This document shows positions 1 to 5,577 of a DNA stretch of 12,878 nucleotides, in pieces (position 1 is the first letter of the stretch; every line of letters starts with the position of its first letter). This DNA is from Actinomycetota bacterium (GTDB taxonomy: Bacteria; Actinomycetota; Acidimicrobiia; IMCC26256; PALSA-610): the NCBI GenBank assembly GCA_005779345.1, contig SXJQ01000292.1, positions 1-12,878 of the forward strand, read 5' to 3'. Made by a program: the position numbers and the translations under genes. The notes beneath the pieces were generated by a model that made no database searches, had not been told where the DNA came from, and saw only the letters and a list, made by a program, of their open reading frames with translations.

Positions 1-15
1 CGCCTGACCGGGGAT

Positions 16-31
16 TTCACGAGTTCACGAG
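16..31. repeat. Tandem 8-bp direct repeat TTCACGAG x2
   Basis: Two exact adjacent copies of TTCACGAG (16-23 and 24-31) lie in the non-coding region upstream of the NlpC/P60 gene. The unit is A/T-richer than the surroundings. It could be half-sites for a regulator, or chance. Confidence 0.5.
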
Positions 32-32
32 G

Positions 33-90
33 CGCTGACCTGGACAAACGCGCTCCGCCGAGGCGGGCCCGGCGTTCCTCCTGGTCAGCG
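33..90. repeat. Nested inverted repeats upstream of NlpC/P60
   Basis: The outer arms CGCTGACC (33-40) and GGTCAGCG (83-90) are perfect 8-bp reverse complements separated by 42 nt. Inside them CGCCG (56-60) and CGGCG (70-74) can also pair. The pairing is seen directly; whether it forms in RNA or binds a protein is unknown. There is no downstream T-run, so it does not look like an intrinsic terminator. Confidence 0.4.
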
Positions 91-133
91 GGCGATTTCG
101 ACAGCCGACCCGCAGGGCGTCGCGGGCCGCTGC

Positions 134-139
134 TACGGT
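134..139 (+). promoter_or_regulatory. Possible -10 element (TACGGT)
   Basis: TACGGT fits the TANNNT pattern of actinobacterial -10 elements and lies 67 nt before the ATG at 207. No good -35 hexamer is seen 16-19 nt upstream. It is a weak prediction, made somewhat more plausible because the same hexamer occurs before the GH3 start at 8026. Confidence 0.3.
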
Positions 140-206
140 CCCGTGCCGATCGACCCGCCGGCACGGTTTCGTACGTGTCGACCAGGCCGATCGCACCCTC
201 CAGCTC

Positions 207-1451
207 ATGCGACCTTCTTCTGCAGGACTCCCGAGCAGCATTGCCGCCCGACGACGGACCCCGGTCCGCACCGGACGGCGAAGCCTGGCGGTGGCACTCG
301 CCCTCCTGGCTTCGTTCGCCGCGCCCGTCGCCCTCACCACGTCGGCCGGCGCCGACACCATCGCCGACAAGCGGGCGAAGGCCAAAGAGATCGCCGAGCA
401 GATCGAAGCGAACGGCGCGCGCATCTCGATGCTCGACGAGGACCTCCTCGACGCCCGCCAACGCATCGCCGACCTCGAGGCGCAGATCGCCGACGCGACG
501 GCCCTGATGGGAGCCGCCGAGGTCGACGCCCGGCGTTCGCAGGGCGACCTCGAGGACCGGGCCGCGGCCCTCTACATCGCGCAGGGCTCGGCCGCGACGC
601 TCCTGCCCGAACTCCAGGGCGACGACTTCTCCGAGTCGGGTGCCCGCCAGATGTACCTGTCGGCGGCAGCGGCGCACGACAACGAGATGATCGACTCGCT
701 CAAGGCCGCACGCTCCGCGCTCGCCGACCAGCGGGCCGGGCTCGAGGTGGCCAAGCAGCAGGCCGACGCCGAACGCGCCCGGCTCGACGAGGCGGTCACG
801 GGCCTCGAAGCCGCGAACCGCCAACAAGAACAGCTCCTCGCCCAGACCCAGGGCGAGCTGCGCGAGCTGATCGCGCAGGAACAACAACGCCAGGCCGCCG
901 CCGCAGAGGCCGCGGCGCGCGCCGAACAGGAACGCCAGGCCGCCCAAGACGCCCAGAACGACAACAACGGCGGTAGCAACGGCGGAAGCGACAACGGCGG
1001 AAGCGGCAGCAACGACTCGGGTTCGGGGAACAGCGGAGGCGGCTCGAACGCAGGCCCGCCGATCTCGGTCGTCGCACCGAACCCGCGTGCCCAGGCCGCG
1101 GTCGACGCGGCACTCGCCCAGATCGGCAAGCCGTACCGCTTCGCGACCCCGGGGTCGTGGGACGTCGTCGACCCGCCGACGTTCGACTGCTCGGGCCTCA
1201 CCGGCTGGGCGTGGGCGCAGGCCGGCTTCTACCTCCCGCACCAGTCCCGCGCGCAGTACGCAATGCTCCCCAAGGTGTCGCGCGACGACCTGCTCCCCGG
1301 CGACCTCGTCTTCTACGGCAGCCCGATCCACCACGTCGGGATGTACGTCGGCAACGGCCAGTACGTCGGCGCGCCCTACACGGGTGCGTTCGTGCGCGTG
1401 TCGAGCATCTACCGCAACGGCTGGGCCGGCGCGGCTCGCGTCCCCGGCTGA
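207..1451 (+). CDS. Secreted NlpC/P60 peptidoglycan endopeptidase with N-terminal coiled coil
   Basis: A 414-residue predicted cell-wall hydrolase that would cleave peptide stems of peptidoglycan, resembling RipA-type NlpC/P60 enzymes. Residues 1-50 form a signal peptide with an Arg-rich n-region, a hydrophobic core at about 26-44 and a likely cleavage site after SAGA. Residues 52-125 and 155-250 are heptad-rich coiled coil, which in this family positions or inhibits the catalytic domain. A Gly/Ser/Asn/Asp linker spans 251-285. The NlpC/P60 domain fills 290-414, with catalytic Cys328 in FDCSGLT and His376 in HHVGMYVG. The usual third polar residue, 12 positions after His, is Gly388. ATG 207 was chosen because it gives a complete signal peptide, although no clear Shine-Dalgarno precedes it. 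The gene ends 15 bp before the convergent hydrolase-thioredoxin gene. Family assignment is firm; the exact bond cleaved is not known. Confidence 0.93.
   Translation: MRPSSAGLPSSIAARRRTPVRTGRRSLAVALALLASFAAPVALTTSAGADTIADKRAKAKEIAEQIEANGARISMLDEDLLDARQRIADLEAQIADATALMGAAEVDARRSQGDLEDRAAALYIAQGSAATLLPELQGDDFSESGARQMYLSAAAAHDNEMIDSLKAARSALADQRAGLEVAKQQADAERARLDEAVTGLEAANRQQEQLLAQTQGELRELIAQEQQRQAAAAEAAARAEQERQAAQDAQNDNNGGSNGGSDNGGSGSNDSGSGNSGGGSNAGPPISVVAPNPRAQAAVDAALAQIGKPYRFATPGSWDVVDPPTFDCSGLTGWAWAQAGFYLPHQSRAQYAMLPKVSRDDLLPGDLVFYGSPIHHVGMYVGNGQYVGAPYTGAFVRVSSIYRNGWAGAARVPG
966..1004 (+). repeat. Short tandem repeats encoding the N-G-G-S linker
   Basis: Near-identical 12-bp units AACGGCGG(T/A)AGC occur at 966-977, 978-989 and 993-1004, with a 3-bp GAC insertion between the last two. 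They encode Asn-Gly-Gly-Ser steps of the flexible linker between the coiled coil and the catalytic domain. Such repeats can change in copy number by slippage and so vary linker length. Confidence 0.7.
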
Positions 1452-1466
1452 CGGCGCCAACGCGGC

Positions 1467-2471
1467 TCAGGGCAGGACGAGCATCCCCAGTTCGGCCTCG
1501 AGTTGTTGGCGCGGCTTGGCGCCGAGCGCCTGGCGTTCCAGCCGACCGGCGCGGAACAGGCCGATGAGCGGGATGCTCTGCACACCGAACTGCTCGGCGA
1601 GCCGGGGTTCTTCGTCGATGTTGACCTTCACGAACTTGTAGCTGCCGCGTCGCATCGCAGCCATCGCCTCGACCACGGGGCCGACCTGCCGACACGGACC
1701 GCACCACGGCGCCCAGAAGTCGACGATCACCGGCACCTCGCTCTGCACGACCTCGCGCTCCCACTCCGCCGTCGTCACCGACGCCACGAGTTCGATCGGA
1801 TCGTCGGGAACGGGTTCGTCGGGTCGTTCGCCGCCGACCACTTGGTCGAGCCACCCGCGCGCGTCTCGCAGTGACTCCATCGCGACGTTGTGCTGCATCG
1901 GATACTCGCGATACACGAGCGGGACACCGAGCGAGCGCAACGACCGCGCGACGGCGCGGACCTGCTTGACCGGGATGAGCGGATCGTCGGTGCCGTGCTG
2001 GATCAGCACCGGCACGTCGCCGATCGTCTGCGGGTCGAGCGCGAGCAGGTCGGGCGACGGCACCGCCGGGCTCATCGCGAGGACGGCCTTGGGGTGTGGT
2101 CGGTCGGCGGTGGGTGCCTGGAGTCCGAGGCCGAGCGCGAGGCCGGCGCCCTGGGAGAACCCGCCGACGATCGCCTCGGCGCGCGCGAAGCCGCGCTCGG
2201 CGCACGTCGTGTCGAGGAGATCGTCGAGCTGTTCCCGTGCGGCGGCGTAGCCCGCGGCGACGGCCTCGGTGTCGGCGAACTCGTACCACGCGAAGCCCGG
2301 CGTTCCGGGAGCGGCGAGTGGTGCGCGCGGCAGCACGGTCGCGAGGTGCCCGTCGGCGTCGAGGTACGGGAGGATCCCGCCGAGGTCGCGTTCGTCGGCG
2401 CCGTAGCCGTGCAGGAGCAGGAAGACCCGTTCGGCCTGCGGTCCGGCGATGGTGTTCGTCTCGAGGCTCAT
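1467..2471 (-). CDS. Carboxylesterase/phospholipase-type alpha/beta hydrolase fused to a C-terminal thioredoxin domain
   Basis: A 334-residue two-domain protein. Residues 1-212 are an alpha/beta hydrolase of the predicted-esterase (YpfH/phospholipase-carboxylesterase) type: oxyanion-side HGYGADE (21-27), nucleophile Ser106 in GFSQG, acid Asp163 (or Asp162) in HGTDDP and His194 in MQHN. After an acidic, proline-containing linker (about 213-230), residues 231-334 form a full thioredoxin fold with the active site WCGPC (Cys257, Cys260) and the cis-proline loop SIP (Pro301). Both active sites look intact, so this could be an esterase and a disulfide reductase in one cytoplasmic chain. ATG 2471 is preferred; an in-frame GTG at 2486 would add five residues, and neither has a good ribosome binding site. 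It lies 64 bp after the SnoaL gene on the same strand and may be third in that operon. The substrate is unknown. Confidence 0.9.
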   Translation of the reverse strand: MSLETNTIAGPQAERVFLLLHGYGADERDLGGILPYLDADGHLATVLPRAPLAAPGTPGFAWYEFADTEAVAAGYAAAREQLDDLLDTTCAERGFARAEAIVGGFSQGAGLALGLGLQAPTADRPHPKAVLAMSPAVPSPDLLALDPQTIGDVPVLIQHGTDDPLIPVKQVRAVARSLRSLGVPLVYREYPMQHNVAMESLRDARGWLDQVVGGERPDEPVPDDPIELVASVTTAEWEREVVQSEVPVIVDFWAPWCGPCRQVGPVVEAMAAMRRGSYKFVKVNIDEEPRLAEQFGVQSIPLIGLFRAGRLERQALGAKPRQQLEAELGMLVLP

Positions 2472-2535
2472 ACCCCCGATTCTCACACGTCGGCTTCGCG
2501 CGGCACGTACAGCGCGGCGCGCACCGCGCGGGCGG

Positions 2536-3009
2536 TCACCGCCGGGAGCGCATGTGGTGCGTCAGGTCGCCGAGGAACACGGGTCGGATCTCGCGGTGCT
2601 CGAACCGCCAGACACCATCGGCGAGCACGAAGCGGTCGCGGTATTCGCCTGCGAGGATCGACGCGAGCGGGCCGCCGTTCTCTACCTGCTGCACCACGTC
2701 GAAATAGGAGCGGGCCGAGGCGGTCGCGGCTCCGGGGTCGCGATCGCCGAGGTCGCGATCGCCGATCGAAATCGTGGTGTTCGTGATCCGGTGCAGCGTG
2801 CGCGGCGTGCCGTCGGGGTAGAGCAGCACGCCGTCGTAGTTGTGTCGGATCTCGTCGCGCCCGGTGAGCACACGGTCGGGGCGCGACGACGACGTCATCG
2901 TCGCGTGCGCGAACAGATCGGCGACACCTTCGAGGTCGCCGCCATCGAGGCAGAAGCAGTACTCGTGGATCAGCGCCGTGATCGCTGCCGTCGAACGCGC
3001 GAACCTCAC
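2536..3009 (-). CDS. SnoaL-like / NTF2-fold protein
   Basis: A 157-residue single-domain protein of the SnoaL_4/nuclear-transport-factor-2 superfamily. This cone-shaped alpha+beta fold is used by ketosteroid isomerases, dehydratases and small subunits of dioxygenases. The N-terminal helix pattern around Tyr17 and Asp22, then DLEGVADLF (25-33), GRDEI (50-54), HRITN (73-77) and the closing strand WRFEHREIRPVF (134-145) are typical. The GTG start at 3009 overlaps the stop codon of the upstream SDR as GTGA, so the two are probably translationally coupled and may work in one pathway. Residues 82-91 contain a five-residue duplication (GDRDL/GDRDP) encoded by a perfect 15-bp tandem repeat. The reaction cannot be told from sequence. 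The fold assignment is good; the function is not assigned. Confidence 0.85.
   Translation of the reverse strand: MRFARSTAAITALIHEYCFCLDGGDLEGVADLFAHATMTSSSRPDRVLTGRDEIRHNYDGVLLYPDGTPRTLHRITNTTISIGDRDLGDRDPGAATASARSYFDVVQQVENGGPLASILAGEYRDRFVLADGVWRFEHREIRPVFLGDLTHHMRSRR
2736..2765. repeat. Perfect 15-bp tandem duplication containing GCGATCGC
   Basis: GGTCGCGATCGCCGA occurs twice back to back (2736-2750, 2751-2765). Each copy contains the 8-bp palindrome GCGATCGC. It lies within the SnoaL-like gene and duplicates five residues in frame, so the protein remains intact. Confidence 0.9.
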
Positions 3010-3857
3010 TGGACGCGCGCCAGCCACGGCTCGGCGTCGATCACCGTGCGACCGTCGAGCGTGTGGACGGCGCGGCGGGTTGCCGCGAGGAGCGCGAGGC
3101 TGGTCGTGATCTGCCCGGTGTTCGTCGCGGGATCGCCGGTGCAGAGCGCGAGCGCGGCCTCGACCATCGTCTCCATCGGTTCGCACGCGGCGTCCGGAAG
3201 ATCGACCACCGCGCTCGCGCCTTCGGTGCGGACGGCAGCGTGTGGTGCGAGCGCGTTGACGCCGACCTCGGGCCACCACTCGATCGCCATGGACTGCGTG
3301 ATCCGATCGAGCGCGGCCTTGCTGCCCGCGTAGGTCGACGCCGCTCGCTGCGGGCCGATGACACGATCGAACGGTGGACCGTCGGGCCGGCGCACGATCT
3401 CCGAGGTGATGTCGAGCACGAACCCCCGGTTGGCGCGCAGACTCGCCAGCGCGGCCTGCGCGAGCAGATAGGGCGCGACCACGTTCATCTCGAGCGCGAC
3501 CCGGAGGCGCTTCTCGGAGGTCTGTTCGATCGGGAGGTAGAAGCACGCCGCGGCGTTGTTGACGAGGACATCGAGCGGGCCGAGTGCGGCTTCGGCCGCG
3601 CGCACGATCGCTGCGCGGTCGACGGTAGGGTCGGCGAGATCGGCGGCGATCGCGAACGCGACCCCGCCGTCGGCTTCGATCTCGGCGACGAGTTCCTGCA
3701 GCGACCCGGCGAGGTGGCCGCCACTCCCGGGTTCGAGGCTGCGGGCCGTCACCGCGACGCGGGCGCCTTCGGCGGCGAAGCGGCGCGCGATCCCCGCGCC
3801 GATCCCCCGGCTCGCGCCGGTGACCAGCACCACCTTGCCCGTCATCGCATCGCGCAT
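3006..3857 (-). CDS. SDR-family NAD(P)-dependent oxidoreductase
   Basis: A 283-residue classical short-chain dehydrogenase/reductase, expected to interconvert an alcohol and a ketone in the cytoplasm. The Rossmann glycine motif TGASRGIG is at 13-20. Arg39 at the end of strand 2 (VTARS) suggests NADP(H). NNAA is at 100-103 and the catalytic Ser152, Tyr176 and Lys180 (YAGSK) are all present. The C-terminal part (CTGDPATNTGQI, 239-250) replaces the usual VDGG ending and is typical of one actinobacterial SDR subgroup. ATG 3857 has a ribosome binding site GGAG four bases upstream; ATG 3845 is a weaker alternative. The stop overlaps the SnoaL-like start. The gene is divergent from a second SDR with 54 bp between starts. 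The substrate is unknown; a steroid or acyl-CoA intermediate is possible from context. Confidence 0.92.
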   Translation of the reverse strand: MRDAMTGKVVLVTGASRGIGAGIARRFAAEGARVAVTARSLEPGSGGHLAGSLQELVAEIEADGGVAFAIAADLADPTVDRAAIVRAAEAALGPLDVLVNNAAACFYLPIEQTSEKRLRVALEMNVVAPYLLAQAALASLRANRGFVLDITSEIVRRPDGPPFDRVIGPQRAASTYAGSKAALDRITQSMAIEWWPEVGVNALAPHAAVRTEGASAVVDLPDAACEPMETMVEAALALCTGDPATNTGQITTSLALLAATRRAVHTLDGRTVIDAEPWLARVQ

Positions 3858-3911
3858 GGTTCTCCGCTCCGAAGTGCCAGCTTCGCCCGCGACCGGCAAG
3901 AGTGTCCATCC

Positions 3912-4643
3912 GTGCGACGTCTCGAAGACCGAATCGTGATCGTGACCGGCGCGGGACGCGGGATCGGTGGTGCCGCCGCCACCCGCCTCGCGGCCGAGGG
4001 CGCGATCGTCTGGGGTGTCGACCTCGACGCCGACGCGCTCGCCGAACACACCGAGCTGGCCGGTCACTCGGTCGCCGACGTGGCCGATTACGACCAGTGC
4101 GCGGAGATCGTCGCCGGCGTCGTCGCCGCGCACGGACGACTCGACGGGCTCGCGAACTGCGCCGGTATCGGGATGATGCGCCGGACCGAGGAGCACGGCA
4201 TCGACGAGTGGCGTCGGGTGCTGTCGGTGAACCTCGACGGCACGTTCTTCATGTGCCGCGCGGCGATCGACGCGCTCCTCGACGGCGGCGGCGCGATCGT
4301 CAACCTGGCCTCGGTCGCCGGGCTCCGCGGCCAGCCGTACAGCGCCGCGTACTGCGCGTCGAAGGGTGGGGTGATCTCGCTCACCCAGGCGCTCGGGATC
4401 GAGTACCGCAATCGTGGCGTGCGGGCGAACTGCATCGCACCCGGAGGGGTCGCGACCGACTTCGCAGCGTCGCTCGACTTCTCGGGCCTCGATTGGGACG
4501 AGATGCGCGCCACCGTGATGCGCATCACCGACCCGATCCACACCGACGAGATCGCCGCCGCGATCGCGTACCTGTTGTCCGACGAGGCGCGCTCGATCAC
4601 CACCGAGGTGCTTCGGATCGACAAGGGCCTCCTCGCAATGTGA
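3912..4643 (+). CDS. SDR-family NAD-dependent oxidoreductase
   Basis: A 243-residue classical SDR. It shows TGAGRGIG (12-19), Asp37 at the end of strand 2 (GVDLDAD), which favours NAD(H), NCAG (82-85), Ser134 in NLASVAG, and Tyr147 with Lys151 (YCASK). The ending IDKGLLAM (236-243) is a variant of the usual VDGG tail. The GTG start at 3912 is the only plausible start that keeps a normal-length N-terminus; extension upstream would run through the divergent promoter region. No convincing Shine-Dalgarno precedes it. It is followed after 10 bp by the epimerase gene, so the two are likely co-transcribed. It differs in likely cofactor preference from the divergent SDR, which is seen in many catabolic clusters. 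The substrate is unknown. Confidence 0.92.
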   Translation: MRRLEDRIVIVTGAGRGIGGAAATRLAAEGAIVWGVDLDADALAEHTELAGHSVADVADYDQCAEIVAGVVAAHGRLDGLANCAGIGMMRRTEEHGIDEWRRVLSVNLDGTFFMCRAAIDALLDGGGAIVNLASVAGLRGQPYSAAYCASKGGVISLTQALGIEYRNRGVRANCIAPGGVATDFAASLDFSGLDWDEMRATVMRITDPIHTDEIAAAIAYLLSDEARSITTEVLRIDKGLLAM

Positions 4644-4653
4644 GGCTGGCCGC

Positions 4654-5577
4654 ATGATCGATCCCGTCGACCTCGCCGGCACCAAACTCCTCGTCACGGG
4701 GGCGACCGGCCAGGTCGGGGCGCCCGTGGCCGAGCGCCTCGCCGAGACGGCCGAGGTGTGGGCGATCGCGCGGTTCTCCGATCCCGCGGCACAGGACCGG
4801 CTCGAACGCGCCGGCGTACGGTGCGAACGCGTCGACCTCGAGTCGAGCGACTTCGAGGAGTTGCCGCACGACTTCGACTACGTGCTCGACTTCGCGGTCG
4901 CCAAGACCAACGACTTCGATCGCGACCTGCGCGCGAACGGCGAGGCTCTGGGGCTCTTGATGCGCCACTGCGCCGGGGCGCGCGCCTTCCTCCACTGCTC
5001 GTCGACCGCGGTGTACGAACCCGACGGACATCGCGCGTTCGTCGAGACCGACCCGTTGGGCGACAACCACCGCCCCTTCGGCTTCATGCCGACGTACTCG
5101 ATCGCAAAGATCAGCGCGGAGGTCGTGGCGAGGTATGCGGCGCGGGCCTACGACCTGCCGACGACAATCGCGCGCCTCTCGGTGCCCTACGGCGACAACT
5201 TCGGCTGGCCGCTCTTCCACCTCGCGTTGATGCGCGCGGGGAAACCTGTGCCTGTGCACACGAACTCACCCAGCGTCTACAACCCGATCCATCTCGACGA
5301 CATCGTCGGGTCGCTCGGCTCGCTGCTCGCCGCCGCATCGGTGCCGGCGACGATCGTCAACTGGGCGGGTGACGAGCAGGTGAGCATCGAGGAGTGGTGC
5401 GCCTACCTCGCAGAGATCACAGGCAATTCGGTGTCGTTCGGCCCGACCGCGCACACGATCGAGAGCGTCGCGTGCGACATCACGAAGTTCCGTTCGATCG
5501 CGGGGCCGTGCACGGTGCACTGGCGCGAGGGCCTGCGACGGCTCGTGGCCGCGCAGGGCCTGCTCACCGAGGCATGA
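4654..5577 (+). CDS. NAD-dependent epimerase/dehydratase family protein (extended SDR)
   Basis: A 307-residue extended SDR. It has the GxxGxxG motif in TGATGQVG (15-22), a Ser-Ser-Thr segment at 116-118, the catalytic Tyr148-x-x-x-Lys152 (YSIAK) and the family signature NPIHLDDIV (210-218) near the substrate-binding part. Members act on nucleotide sugars, steroids or other hydroxylated small molecules; nothing here fixes the substrate. ATG 4654 has a ribosome binding site GAGG at 4642-4645, which overlaps the stop codon of the preceding SDR, so translation of the pair is likely linked. The 3' end overlaps the convergent GH3 gene by 14 bp. Confidence 0.9.
   Translation: MIDPVDLAGTKLLVTGATGQVGAPVAERLAETAEVWAIARFSDPAAQDRLERAGVRCERVDLESSDFEELPHDFDYVLDFAVAKTNDFDRDLRANGEALGLLMRHCAGARAFLHCSSTAVYEPDGHRAFVETDPLGDNHRPFGFMPTYSIAKISAEVVARYAARAYDLPTTIARLSVPYGDNFGWPLFHLALMRAGKPVPVHTNSPSVYNPIHLDDIVGSLGSLLAAASVPATIVNWAGDEQVSIEEWCAYLAEITGNSVSFGPTAHTIESVACDITKFRSIAGPCTVHWREGLRRLVAAQGLLTEA

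Larger units (their letters stand above)
1..206 (+). promoter_or_regulatory. Upstream region of the NlpC/P60 gene
   Basis: I see no convincing gene here; the frames that are open look like GC-driven shadows. The stretch holds a tandem 8-bp direct repeat (16-31), an 8-bp inverted repeat with a second smaller inverted repeat nested inside (33-90), and a possible -10 hexamer TACGGT at 134-139. If that hexamer is real, the transcript would start near 146 and carry a leader of about 60 nt before the ATG at 207. No purine-rich ribosome binding site is visible directly before that ATG. A leader before a cell-wall hydrolase gene could be regulatory, but I could not match it to a known riboswitch. Confidence 0.35.

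Noticed and set aside
1..206. ydaO-type (c-di-AMP) riboswitch before a cell-wall hydrolase
   Set aside because: Such riboswitches are known upstream of actinobacterial wall hydrolases, but I could not find the conserved GGGGTGAATC-like core here.
17..466. Minus-strand open frame of 149 codons at the left edge
   Set aside because: Ser/Arg/Ala-rich, overlaps the signal peptide and coiled-coil region of the NlpC/P60 gene and has no motif.
2495..2530. GC-rich hairpin between the SnoaL-like and hydrolase-thioredoxin genes
   Set aside because: CGCGCGG/CCGCGCG can pair over a loop of about 20 nt, but there is no T-run and such pairings are common in this base composition.
3063..3911. Extension of the plus-strand SDR into a 526-residue protein
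   Set aside because: It is antisense to the other SDR with low-complexity charged sequence. GTG 3912 places the Rossmann motif at the usual distance from the start.
3858..4697. Extension of the minus-strand SDR into a 563-residue protein
   Set aside because: The extra N-terminal part lies antisense to the second SDR and crosses the divergent promoter region. ATG 3857 with GGAG gives the normal SDR length.
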